In this document: positions 51,241 to 63,727 of the stretch, one piece after another
How positions within the stretch are numbered: the first letter of the stretch is position 1
Layout: the number at the start of each line of letters is the position of its first letter
Source: Glossina fuscipes
Taxonomy: Eukaryota > Arthropoda > Insecta > Diptera > Glossinidae
Assembly (NCBI RefSeq): GCF_014805625.2
Contig: NW_023998415.1
Location: 37,611,829 to 37,675,828 of the forward strand
Length of the DNA stretch: 64,000 bases
Reading direction: 5' to 3'
Position numbers and translations under genes: made by a program
Notes under the pieces: model-generated
The model's input: the letters and a program-made list of their open reading frames with translations, nothing else
What the model was told of the DNA's origin: nothing
The model's database searches: none

Positions 51241-52418
51241 TGTTTTTTTTGTGCCCCATCTGCGGCCGTAATATCGATCCTTTAAATAGAAAAGTGCCTT
51301 CAATTTTAAAAATAAAATTTATCTAATGCTTGAATTATGGACAAGTGGCAACTATTTGAAATTATCTGGCATAGTATTTGCATTTCGGATGAAATTAAAA
51401 CAATTAATTAATAATAAGAGAAAATTGCAAAGAAATTTTAATCTCAGTCAAAATATTAAGAGGTAAGACTAAAGGGTCTCTATCAGTTCAATATATTGAA
51501 ACATTATGTAAAAATAAGATTTTAGACAATTTTCCACATAGTCAAGAATTTGTTATAAAAAATTTGAATTTGTATTTTAAACTTGTGCAAGTTAATAATA
51601 GTCCGCAATACCGAGTTACAAGTAAATCCATATTTTCACATTACTAATAATTAACATTTTTCATGACATTAAATATTCTTTGTTGAGTAGAGTTAGACTC
51701 ATCGTTTGAATTGAACAAACTATACTTCGTTTTTAGAGATATAGTCAAGGTAGCCATGTATTATCCATTGCCAAGCGGACATTTAATGTATCTTAATTTG
51801 AACAAACGCTGACATGAGGCACAGTTTCATTAAAATATTATATTTGTCCAGACTTGCCGTGACATTATGAAGACACGATCTTCGATGGATAATTTATAGT
51901 TAATATTCAAGCCAAAATCGGGAACAATATTAACAAACTCAATTTCAATGGAAGTGTTATAACACTTTGTTTTTGGACTGCACTTTCTAATAAATTGATA
52001 CATGTATATATATATTAGGCCAGTGGCCAATAAGATTTCAGTTTTCACTGATCCTTTGCCACTCGACCGCGAAAAGTTAATTTTTAGCATCCTCAGTATA
52101 TGAGTGAATATTACAGTTGAGAGAAAATGAACAAATCAATATAAATACGATCCTATCGATCTATCGATAGTATTAAAAAAGAAAAATCGATCATATTCTA
52201 GAGCTTTATGGAACGCCAGGGACGATATTCATCATTTGAACGAAACTCTTAAAGAAAAATCGGCAAGACAGAGGTTACAAGAGATCAGTTACGACGATTG
52301 AGAAATGGTGCAAGTAATAATTGTGTGATTGTTTGCATATGATAATACAAATGTCTTTACTGGCATAAGAAACCGATTTTAATTCTTTAAGGTCACGCAA
52401 TAACAAACAGCGGCCACG

Positions 52419-52461
<43 letters not shown>

Positions 52462-52618
52462 ATATTACTTGTATGTATGTATGTAGGCACGACGGTGATT
52501 AGGAATAATAGCAGGTAGAAGACAGAAGAAAACGAGAATTGTTTGCCTATGTACTACAAGAGAGCGTTTGGAACGGCGGGGAAAGCGACAACGGATAGAT
52601 TGTTCTAAAAAGTGACCA
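51241..52618. other. Spacer without recognisable genes
   Basis: AT-rich, with a TA/TG run at 52424-52463. The minus-strand frame 51830-52090 has no known motif. Confidence 0.5.
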
Positions 52619-52619
52619 A

Positions 52620-53193
52620 ACAAGCAAGAAAGTTATATTCGATTGGGGCCGAATCTCGCATACCCATCACTACTAAAATCTTTGATCCTTCAAGTCCTTT
52701 TATTTGAAACACATGTCGCTGGTGTTATTAAGAAAAAATATGTAGTCCATCAGGTCGTGGCGTTAATCATTTGGAACTTTGTGTGGGCATGGCCGATTTT
52801 TTCCATTCTTTTCGTAAAGTAAATGTGGAAAATTTCTGCCTTCTAGTTCTGCCTATAAGTTGTGAGCAATCGGCCAAAGACCACAAAATTTTGTTTAGAA
52901 AAACGACATCACCTTTAGTTTACGCTTCGCTGCGGATTTGTGGTCTGACCAATTACGCTCACATTCGTTACCGACCTACGTGCAAGTATTTTCAATGCTC
53001 TACCAAATTTGCAGTCGATATCTTCATTTTTACGACCAGGTGTGTGTCAAAAATACACACCACACAGACACATAGACGGATGGGTAGGGCTTAATTAATT
53101 CAGCATTTCATGCTGATAGAAAATATATATACTTGATAGGGTCTTTAAAACTTCCTTTGGGGTGTTGAAAATATTATGACAAAATGAATAAAA
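52620..53193 (-). repeat. mini-me-like element, second subfamily (K)
   Basis: It starts CAAGCAAGAAAGTTATATTCGATTGGGGCCGAAT (palindromic part 52637-52654) then CTCGCATACCCATCACTAC. Next come GTGTGGGCATGGCCGATTTTTTCC, TCTACCAAATTTGCAGTCGATATCTTCATTTTTACG, CACACCACACAGACACATAGACGGA and TTTCATGCTGATAGAAAATATATATACTTGATAGGGTC. It ends ATATTATGACAAAATGAATAAAAAT. Same subfamily as copy H; opposite in direction to copy J, 1.4 kb away. Confidence 0.65.
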
Positions 53194-53194
53194 A

Positions 53195-54011
53195 TAGTTG
53201 CGCTACGACGCACTGGGACTTAAGGATAGTTCCAAGCAATCCTTGATCCATGCAAGAAACTTGCCGTGGATCTATCTACACGTAAGCGGAGCGCAGTCCA
53301 CGTTGCATCGATCTTCGATGCTAATTAAAGAAAGATTTATTTGCCACGACTTCATTTACGCACATCTCTTGATGTAATCATCGCATAAAAGCGTTTAGGA
53401 CTTAATTTCATTTCTTGGCGAAATTAACTCCAACTCAATTTAATGAAACTTAAATAAATAGCTTCTGCTTAAAAAGATAAAAACGTGAAATTTTGCGCTT
53501 AAAACACACACCCACCGAAACAACGAGCACCCTAATGCAATCTTGTTGATTATTATATAGATTAGGACACGTATATAACTCATTGCGAGCCTTTTCTCTT
53601 TCAAATTTTCCAGATTTAATGCAAATATTAGTTTAATCAATTCGTAGGCTTGCTACCAACTAAATAAAATTATTAAATTTTAAATATGTGTTTTCTTCTC
53701 CGCTGGTTACGCTATGGCATCATCAGTGCCATCAAGTTTTTTACTGCTTTTTTTTTCCGAAAGTTATTGCATCGATCATGATTATTTGTAGCTTTAAAAA
53801 AATTGAGTAAATCACTCTTTTCCTGGTTAAAAAAAAAAAAAAACCAAAAAAACAAACTCTAATGTTTTATTTTTATAATTCGTGAAATGTACTTTTCGCT
53901 TCTCACCCGCATAAATATTCTACTCACAATATTCAAACGTAGTTGTTTGACTAATTTTGCGGTCAAATCAATTTAAGCTAATTTTTGCAAAAACAAGGAA
54001 AATATTTTCTA

Positions 54012-54060
<49 letters not shown>

Positions 54061-54284
54061 CCTGCCTTTGTCGAAAATTACTGTACGCAAACATTTCTCA
54101 AGAAATTATTTCCCAGGCAAACAGCATTAGCAAACAACAAGCCAATGGTCCAACTAACCGCAAGTTCAATCTTCTCATTCTGACGGCAAGCAAAAAATTT
54201 GCGAACAATTTCTAAATATTAAAGATGTTGTGCAACTAATAGAGAAAAAGTGTGCAAAAATTTACACGCTCGCATATATATATA

Positions 54285-54322
<38 letters not shown>

Positions 54323-55490
54323 TGTGTTTGTGTATGTATGCAATCAAAATTCAAAATGGAAAACAAACACCATCAGAGACAGAACTCAGACACTAACTGT
54401 AGACAAAAAAAAGCTACGGTTTGTCTAAGTCTGGCTTGATTGTGTGTTTAAGTTCATGCATAAGCCTCTCGATATTATGCGCAAACGGTTGTCGTCATAG
54501 GCTGTGCAGCAATGGGCTGCTCTCAAATCTAACAACAAGCCTACACAACTAACGCGTTCACAACTTGTAGGCGTTCAGAAGTTGTATTCTCTTGTTAAAT
54601 TTCGTGTTTTTCTTCCTAATTTTAAACTACGCTCATGTGCTGGCGTATATTGAAAAATGCCTTCCTTTTTAAATCTATTAAACGGAAAATTCAATTATTG
54701 AACGCAATTTTATATATACAATATATATAATCTTTCCTACAAAGTTGCAAAGTGAAATGCAGTTAAATAGCAAATGTTTAAACAAAAGTCGATTAAGACA
54801 CGAAGCGCAATCAGTTAAAAGAGAATTAAAAGCGCCAGATATTTATCATACGAAGAATTTTTTAAAACGATTAAAAGGACCTTCATTCGGCTAGCACGCT
54901 TCGTTTTGAATCCATCCCCTCAAAATGAATGAAGAATTACGAGCAAAGAGGTAGACAAGAGGGAAGTGGCCTACATGGCTACATGGTTAGATTAAACTTT
55001 ATTTAAACATTTTTTCTCCTTAATAAAGATATGTGGACGGGACTGAACATGGAATGCCCTACATCACTTCATCAAATTCATTTTGTGATCAGGAGGCATT
55101 CAAGATTATACATTATTTTTATGTAAAGGAATACGTTTAATAAAGGCCCTTTGTCAAAGCGATATGCTGATAGGGGGTGGAAAGGGAATCTAAAAAAATA
55201 GACCCATGCCGTGCAAATTTACTCCATCTCTGTTTTATATCAAATTACTATTGTTGTGAAATTGCTTTTTATTAACAAGGATTTATTTTTGATGAGAAAG
55301 CTTAGAGGCCTACACGATCTAAATTCAATAAGATTAATTTTTACGTGGAATTATTATTGTAGAGCAATTCTCAATATTATTACCATATGAAGATTCAATT
55401 TTCGTAGTGACGGTTATACGAAAGAGGCTTCAAAAAATTGCAACATTCGAAGCAAAGGTTTTAGATAAATTTAGAATACCGAAGCACTAT
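53195..55490. other. Stretch with microsatellites only
   Basis: A CT run at 54015-54058 and a GT run at 54287-54330 produce the Ser-Leu and Val-Cys frames at 53985-54215 and 54230-54439; these are artefacts. Nothing else was recognised. Confidence 0.55.
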
Positions 55491-55494
55491 TGCT

Positions 55495-55770
55495 CAGACA
55501 TTTTTGCAAAGGAATTGTAAAAATTGCAATTTTATTCCAGAGAATGACTTTTCAAAATAAAGTTTTATAGTGGGGGCGCGGACGAAAAGTGCTCCGATGC
55601 AATTCACTTTCAAGAACGTCTTCCTTTCCTTGGTCCAAAACATACTACTAATGCATCAAATCTACTCCAAATACCTCACATATTGCCACCTGTCGACTGG
55701 ACAGACGGACAGAGCTAAGCTTCTTGTCAGAAAATGGTTCTTAGTCGGTCGTTATAATGAAAGGTAAATC
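55495..55770 (-). repeat. Degenerate mini-me-like fragment (L)
   Basis: GTGGGGGCGCGGACG, CATCAAATCTACTCCAAATACC, TGTCGACTGGACAGACGGACAGAGCTAAGCTTCTTG and TTAGTCGGTCG keep the GACGGACAG run and surrounding spacing of the family. The ends cannot be defined. Confidence 0.4.
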
Positions 55771-55925
55771 GCTGTTAAGTTCTTCTGAACTTTACATGCA
55801 TTCGACTTTATCAATTTCCGACAATCACAAAAGGCTCTTTAATTAGTCAAGTGAGAGTCCAGTAGCATGAAACATTAATGACAAACAAAAATTCCCCTTA
55901 TTTTTTGAACACAATATTGTTATGT

Positions 55926-55976
55926 ATGAATGAATGAATGAATGAATGAATGAATGAATGAATGAATGAATGAATG
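55926..55976. repeat. ATGA tetranucleotide array
   Basis: About 12 perfect GAAT/ATGA units, uninterrupted, suggesting a young and variable tract. Confidence 0.95.
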
Positions 55977-55979
55977 CAA

Positions 55980-58357
55980 AAGTAAATGATTAACAAATGT
56001 CCGTAATGCAAATATTTAGGCAAAGAAGATGACACGATTTCAGCAAGATTAACAGGCATTTAAATTCTCTATTATCATCTACGAGAGATTCGTTTCGTTC
56101 TTGCTGAAAGTCGCTTAATAGCTTCTACTCAGCTATTTTCTTTATATTCTATTTGCAAACGGTAGCAATATTTTGTCTGCCCTTCGCAGCCAACTTCGAT
56201 TTCATACACACAACAAGAGATAATTCCTTGTTTTTCATGTATATGTATGTGAGTTTTTAAGATATCTTTCAAACCGCGACTGACATTATCGTTGAACACT
56301 TTTAAGGAAAAGATTTCAAATTGAATCCATACTATGTTGCATATATATGCGTTAAACAATTCACGATAAATCATATATGATCATTTTTTCGTCCATCCTA
56401 GGCAGGATCGTATTTGCTATCGAGCTGAAAGTGATTCGATTGGAAGCCTCTTTGGCCGATTTTCGATTTTACATTTAATTTTTATGATGCAATTTTGATC
56501 CTAATATTCAACAAAGAAGAGAAAAAACAACAACATCAATCCAACTCCGGTTGATCAGTCATAAATATTTTATGGAGCATGTTGTTGTAAATAAAAAAAA
56601 AAAAAAAAAAAAGTTTATATTATAATATCACGATACTGAAGTTGCCAGTTCGGGCAATAATCCATTTGTCGTAATGGTGGTGAAATGTTGTATGTGTTTA
56701 TTTCCTCTTAGAAATGAATTGAACATAAAGAACATAATCAAAGCAAAATTCATTACAAAAGTGAAGGGATATAACGATATATACATATACTATAAAAGAT
56801 CGAAAATACCCGAAAAGTGTTTTCATGCAGCTGCCGTTTTACTTTCAAACGAAAGCTCCGCTCGTTAAATTAACGCTGGTTAAGTCCGCTGGCCAACAAA
56901 ACGTGAAGTGGGTCAAATAATTGAAGAAGCCGTAGTACTACACTCACAAACGTATAAATGCATTGAAACGATAAAAATGTTAATCGTCAATGACTTGTCA
57001 ACAGCAGCACAAACAACGACAAATAAAAACTGCAACTACGACAATGTAGTTGACTTTCAAACAAAAAGTTTAGCCCACACTTTCCATGTACTATGCATAC
57101 ACAAGTTCCGCCGAAACCAACTTGACATGAGATGTACGTTTTATATATGTGTTTTTCTTTCTTTCTTTTTTTTTTTTTTTTTTTTGGTCGTAGGTAAACT
57201 GTTTGCAAAAATTTTTTTTATAAAATTTTTACAACAACATAACAAACACTTAAACTGCACAACAACAACAACAACAAAAAGAAAAAAATACAGAAGACTG
57301 AAAAGCAAGAAGTACAAGCATGAAAATTGCTAATTATATAACGTTGACACGAATAGTGGGTACTCATCAGATAAAGTAAAAATTTTATTTTTAATAAAAT
57401 CCTTTTCATATATTATGTTACAAATATAAAAAATTTGTCTGAATTGCAATTGTTGTGAATTAAATCAAGAATGTTTGCCTCAAATTTTGTCGTTTCGTAC
57501 CCGTAAGTGAGCCGACAGCTGAATATATACATAAAGGGAACGGACAAAAAGCCAGACAGTCTAAAGAACGCTTAAAAAGACAAAAGGAAATTTTATATTA
57601 ATCAAGAACGCGTACACGTTACATATTCTATATTGCCTGTTCTAGGGTATTACGAAATGAATAACGTAATTAATATGCCGTTGCGTATGCGAATTGCTGG
57701 TAGAGGTTTTTTTTTTTTATATAATATAGGCGTGAAATTTGAGGACATTTCGACCATAGAGATATAATACATGCAGATACAGTAGATATGGTAACAAGGG
57801 TTATTTATTTATTTTTATTTATTTTTTTTTTTTAATTACCAACAACAAATAAAGTTTTCTTGGCAATAAAAAATATCTCTCATGAAAATGTAAAGGGGTC
57901 AGAACAGGTTTTAAGAAATTACTTGGCGTCACAGTTCAATTGTCATCATAAAGCCCTTCGATTCATCTTGAGCTTGACGATCATCAACACTCTTACCACA
58001 ATGGCCGGACATAAATTATCAACGCCTATCTTTGTATCAGCTCTTGGCTGTTTGTTCTGCATTGTAATTGTCGTTATTATCGTTGTCTCGGTATCGAATA
58101 TATTCTGTAAATATTGTCCGCTCTTGACTGATGTTGGAGAGGCACATGACAATAACAAACATTTGCGCTTGTTACGTTCACTGCTTTAAAGGAACACGAA
58201 TGCATTTTGTCTTCCTGCGCTTCTCTTAATCCCTGCCCCTCTCGTTAAGTTAATCGGCTTTATGTGAAATATTTGATGACGATTGTGCACATTTATACAT
58301 ATATCTATATATATATATATATTTATATACACGCACGCGTATCTCAACATGCACATG

Positions 58358-58430
<73 letters not shown>

Positions 58431-59370
58431 GTATATGTATATGTATATAGATTTGTACGTCTGCTTAACTTCGCTCACTCATTCACGCATGCTTATTTTT
58501 TGCACGCAGGCGTACGTGGGCTTTTGTTAATGCGTACAAGCGTTGCAAGTTGTTCTGTTGCTGTTTTTTTTTTTTTTTTTTTTTGCTAAACATAAAATAC
58601 CGCTGGCATACGCACGAGTATTATTAAATGCTTGACATTGTTATACATGTAAAATTAAGGAAGAAAAAACCATTTGGAAACAACAAATACACTTCTTTTC
58701 CTTTTTTTTTTTGTTTTTAAGTAATTTTGTGATAAAGCTACGTTTCAATTATCTGATAGCATAAAAAAGTCAGTGCCATTTATGTAGCATCTGCTTAAAA
58801 TTACCGACGGTTGTGCGCATATTTTGTAAAATTCAGTATCTTCCACTACTACTGCATCGAAGTGAATTAAAACGACAACTTGCATACATGCTCGCAATAA
58901 ATTCATATTTTAGAATAAAATGCATAATTAATATAATATAGAAAGTAATAGACCACACGGAAGCTTCGTTTCTGTAATTGCCATGGAATTGCGATTTCAT
59001 TTAGCGACTCCTGTTACCACTTACTGTTGTTCATAATTTGCTCACAATTGTGAACAATTGCTTAAAAACGGAAAAGAAATTCAGGTGAGGCAGGAAAGAA
59101 GATAGACATTTCGCCACACACTTTCAATTCTAATACAGAAATCAGTTCGACTGGCCTGGAACTGATGACTGTGAAAGTGTCTATATTTCCTTACGTGGTA
59201 TGAATTCAAGCAAAATTTATTTTATAAAAATAAAAAATGCTTCAAAAGATAAGAAAGAATTTGTTTCTTTATGCAAGCAAGTTCTGCACAAGGTTTGATT
59301 CAATTCATAACAGTTCGGCAATAAATTATCAAATGTGATAGTGTAGCTACTGCCCTGAAAAGATATGCAC
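55980..59370. other. AT-rich stretch without recognisable genes
   Basis: It holds A/T homopolymers (56591-56611, 57166-57186, 57704-57718, 58566-58584), an ACA run at 57262-57277 and a compound TA/TATG array at 58301-58450. The 109-residue plus-strand frame at 57860-58189 has a Val/Ile-rich middle and no homology that I recognise. It lacks splice or conservation support. Confidence 0.5.
58301..58450. repeat. Compound TA / TATG / ATGTAT microsatellite
   Basis: Alternating TA dominates 58364-58405, followed by TATG variants to 58446. The poly-Tyr/Ile frame over it is meaningless. Confidence 0.9.
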
Positions 59371-59376
59371 AATTGA

Positions 59377-60650
59377 TCAATGCATTTCTATTCCGAATTT
59401 CGAGACGGTTCGGTCGGTCCTTCTTCTCAACAATAGGGAATTCTTTTGCAAATGATGAACCGGTGAAGATCGTCGTCGTTCTTTAAAAGACACTATCATC
59501 ATCAAGAGCAATTTCCGATAGACCATGACGCGACCATTAAGCTTCTTGTTTTGGAATACTTTAACCCATTTCGAACAACAACAAGTCAACAAAACCAATA
59601 AGAAGTATTTGCTATTTATTCGACCCATATAATCAATGTGTATTGTGTTCGAAAGCATTCAATGAATCAGTGAATTTTTCTCCAGACTGCTTCGTAACTA
59701 ACTCCTGGCCAGGTTTACATACTTGTATCATTCATTCTGTTTACTTTTTTCCGCTCCGGCCACCACCTTTTTGCGATCGTTCGTCTTTACAATACCAATT
59801 GATTAAGCAACTTTTTCTGCGATCTGCGACAGATCCATATCACTACATAGCGTCATTACATTCTAATTGATTGATTCTCTACGAGTTTCACGTACAATGT
59901 CCTTAGAATTAAGATGTAGTTGCAATCATCAAAATAAAATTTTTTTGTGACATGGGAGATAACCCATCCAAGTTTCCATTACTGGTTCCTTGAATGTGCT
60001 CAACACTATAGTTAAAGTCGGATAATATTAATGCCCATCGTTGTAAGTGCGCTGAAACCCTTATAGGTAATCCATTGTTTTGCTCAAAAATGCAGATTAA
60101 TGGCTTATGAGCTGCTCTCAAATGTGTTATTTATTCGCAATAGAAAACACGATTGCCAATGCTTCTCTTCCAAAAGATGATGATGAAACGTCGGTTTAAG
60201 ATCATCACCAATCCTGGTACCGCTATTATTTGATGCATCAGTTGTTAATATTATTGGCTATGATTGGATTACAACAGACAGTGCGTGGTGGTGAAAGTGA
60301 GGTTATGTTCGCTTTGATTGTACCACAGGCTTCTTGACATTGCTTATTCCAACAAAATTGTTTTGTAATAATGTCTGCGTAAATTTGGAATAATAATGGG
60401 CCAATTCAATGAAAGCCCTTAGTTCTGTGTGATGTTTTTTAAAATAGGTGCGTTGGTTATACTTGAAATATGATCAAGTTTTTTTAATTACCGTCAATAT
60501 AGTAAATCCCAAGTATATAATACTTTACATTGAACGAATGACCATTTACTTCGCTTAGTTTAAGGCCGCTGGTCTGAGACATTTGTACAACTGTTTTTTT
60601 TGTTTAAGCCGTGTGCCTGTTTGTCCCACGGATACTCTGCTTTACCGTTA
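59377..60650 (-). mobile_element. Ty3/gypsy retrotransposon pol relic (RT-RNase H-integrase)
   Basis: Read on the minus strand, pieces occur in the canonical order. RT thumb: ISSITNAPILKNITQ (about 60490-60440), then RAFIELAHYYSKFTQTL (about 60420-60365) and NKQCQEACGTIKANIT. RNase H: TDASNN at 60225-60242, EALAIVFSIAN at about 60166-60133, then the open frame 59909-60121 with KPLICIFEQNNGLPIRVSA and LQRWALILSDFNYSVEHIQG. Integrase: a degraded zinc-binding segment with AKRWWPE at about 59780-59760, then HIDYMGRINSKYF and CCSKWVKVF in the frame 59377-59658, which carries the first Asp of the catalytic triad. Stops and frameshifts separate the pieces; LTRs and gag were not found, and the rest of integrase is missing. 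Confidence 0.78.
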
Positions 60651-62978
60651 TTAGAATAAACAGACGGACGGAACCTACTAACCGAACAGGCAGATCTTAA
60701 GCCCTTCATTTCACTTCAAATCATATCTCCCGAACTGCCTAACTCCAATCCTCTTTAAGTGCCACTTAAATGTGACCCTAAAGACTGTAAAGTCCGTAGT
60801 TCGATGTTCAGGCAGACAGTGGGTGAATTTGGCGTCGTACTCACCAACAGTTGATACACGATTACCACTATAATTGTCGTAAGAATTGTTGCATTTTCTA
60901 AGCTTCGGATTCAGTTTTTTGTCTTTTTAAAATGGTGTCGAGAATAATTTGCACGGAGCGCTCGTCTCGAATGCTGCTATAAGACCAGCACTGTCAACTT
61001 TTACTGGCAACGTGGATAAATTACCGTGAAATTTATCTACAACACATAGATTCGTTAAGCGGAGTATTAATCTTCCTCTGCTGCTTTTTTCATAGTGACA
61101 TGGCTATGAGAGATGCATTTTTTAGCGGATATATCCTTGTTGTTACGTCAGCAGATCGAGTCTTTGGTTGAAGATTTCTTTATTCCTTATTTCCTCTAAG
61201 GTATCGTTTCGTATGCGATTATGAAAACTCGTTATAAAATCTGTTCTGCACTTCCCGTATTTATGCGCAGCATATGCGCCTATGTACGCGTTTATAACTA
61301 TTTGTAGGCCTGCAACCATTGCCTTACGAGTTTTACTTTCCGACATAAACAACTTCAAATCAAAACTCCACATCGTACACGTAACTACGTAACTATGTAA
61401 TTACATGCATATATATGCACATACGCGATGTAATATTTCTGCACCAGACTTTAAGTCGTGCATAAAATTATTTGTTCTTTTAATGTTATTTTAATCGTTT
61501 TTTTTTTTTCTTTTTCTTTTTTTTAAATAAAGTAAAACTGTTTGTAGTCAACAACCCACACGAAATTCTGTACAGATTTTTGCGTTTTTTTTTTTTTTTT
61601 CTTTTCTTTCGATGCAAACATTTAATCTTTTGTGTGGACTCGAAAATGAATGAATGAATTTTTGCTAAGCCGCGTAAAGTCAGTGATGCCGAAATTTGAA
61701 GAATATTAGCATTTTGATATAAGTTAATGCAAAAGATCCTACCGTACCCAAAAAGGAGATATATGTGAGGAATAGGTTTATTGGCAAACTAAAAATACAT
61801 GAGGAAAACATGAATACTAGATCAAGAGCAAGGGGTATTCAGATGCACAAAATCATAATTTGTTTTCGACAAAATTATTCTGAGGGCTGAGGTTCGTTTG
61901 CGTTTGCCTGGCTACCCAAACAAATCAAACTAAAGTATATGGGGCTGCAAAAACCCAAGAGAAATGATCGAATTATCCCTCCAACCTTCCAATCGCAATG
62001 AATTCGATTTACGAGATGGTTGTTGGATTGGACTAGAGTTTTTCAAAAACAGCTGCGGTTTCGAACGAATAGATTATCGATTATCGGTGTATTCCCGATT
62101 GTGTCTTTCGGCCTAGACGGGGTATTTTAGATGTGAATGGCAGCATTATGCCGCCACCTACTACATACCGAGTTAGAGATTTATACCGAGACCTGTTGTG
62201 CGCCAGACCCGATATTAAGTAAATAAGTGAAAGAAGCCGCAAACCGCTTTTATTGGCCTATTGGCGAATATAAAAACTTTTTCACTCCTCTTTAGTCAAA
62301 ACTGATCTGATAAACCCTCTAATAATACGTGATTACTGCGTGAACACTTACTCGAGGAGATAATAAAAACCCAAAGAAAAGGGAGACTGACATACATTTG
62401 GCGAATTTTGAATGCACATCAAGAATCCATAAAGTTTCGGTTAATTGCGAACACTATCAGTTAGGCTTGCGCCGTAGTTTGTCAAATCTCTTGTTGCTTA
62501 TGTTACCGTTATTGTCAATACTGCCTTATCGATTTTCGCGAAGCATTTTTTAAATAACAGTGTTGGCTAGATATAAGCTTAGCAGTGGACACGACTGTTG
62601 ATGAATGCCGAAATGTAAACCCATTCTTTCGAACATGGTTTTTCGGCGATTTTGAATAATCCAACTCCGGATGACAAATGGAAGCGGGAACGAAAATATG
62701 GGATAAATTGAGTGAAAAACTTATGCTCATCACAAAAGTGTTTATAAAATATATAAAGTCGTGACAGTGCACATCTTTTTCGATAAAAACTTTTCGTTTC
62801 TTTTCGAAATTATTTAATTAAATTTACATGTTATATTATTATTAATTAATTATAAGAATATGTAAAGAGGTCTATTATAGAGCTCTTATAAAACTTCATA
62901 TTAAATGGTAGAAGCAAGAGAAGGAAAATTTTGTAAAGAATACTCTAAAGAAAAGTAAAGAGAAAAGCAAAAAATATG

Positions 62979-63016
<38 letters not shown>

Positions 63017-63690
63017 GTATATATAATATATTCAACATAATATACTTACACCCAAACCAGTTAATAATTAACGACAAAGAAAAAACAAAGACAACAAAAA
63101 CAGGTTATAGACCTGTACTTGAAGCCGAGTGTCAGTACAGTGCACTCTATTCAGAACTTCACTTCATTTCGGTATGAGTGTATGCTGTCAAGCATGCAAA
63201 CAACCAAATAACAGCGACATCATCTATTCTTTCTGCCCACACTCGAGGGTAAGATAAACAGAAGATAAAATCTTTGTTTGCGATCATTTGTAATGTTGGC
63301 TACGGTTACAAATATATTAATTTAAAAGTCATTTGAAATGGTTGATATTAATACTAATAGGAGCTTACGGACGAAAGAGAAAAAACATTCCAACAACTAA
63401 CTAAAGCGTACAGTTTTGTTAAACGAGCAACTGCGGACATTGTTAATTATCTTGGGAATTTCCGTAGACATTATTTAATTACTGATCGTCTTAAAACTGA
63501 TCCTTAGAAAGAATTTATATCTATCATAATATATATATATATATATATGTAAATGCATTTTTATATTCGTGAACTAGGCAGCGCTACGAGTTACAATCTT
63601 GTTAATACAATTTGCATTCAAATTTGAAAAATAAAACATAATTTTTGCTAAGCAAATATTAATGGAATCCGTTCTCTTTTTGTTTTTTGC
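60651..63690. other. Upstream intron-like DNA before the RING exon
   Basis: It contains T runs (61500-61524, 61586-61600), a TA run at 62980-63025 and another at 63530-63548. The frames at 61143-61373 and 62515-62772 are unsupported. GACGG/GGCAG phrases at 60660-60700 may be a very old mini-me trace. No upstream exon of the RING gene was seen. Confidence 0.5.
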
Positions 63691-63727
63691 TCCCTTTTTT
63701 TTTTTTTTTTGTAATTCCTTTTAATAG
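63691..63727 (+). promoter_or_regulatory. 3' splice site of the RING exon
   Basis: A run of about 20 pyrimidines, mainly T, is followed 16 bases later by TTTTAATAG. The AG at 63726-63727 is the only position that keeps the RING frame open from the exon start. This is a typical fly acceptor. The matching donor is GT at 63899-63900 (GGTAAGT). Confidence 0.8.

Noticed and set aside
56908..57333. 141-residue plus-strand frame, the longest in the window
   Set aside because: It runs through a poly-T tract, an ACA run and poly-A. No family resemblance, no splice support, and a competing antisense frame covers the same low-complexity DNA.
57860..58189. 109-residue plus-strand frame with a hydrophobic middle
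   Set aside because: It could be a small membrane protein, but has no signal of conservation, homology or splice sites; a frame on the other strand is equally long in part.
61143..61373. 76-residue minus-strand frame upstream of the gypsy relic
   Set aside because: Composition is reasonable, but there is no gag, protease or other motif and no continuity with the gypsy pol frames.
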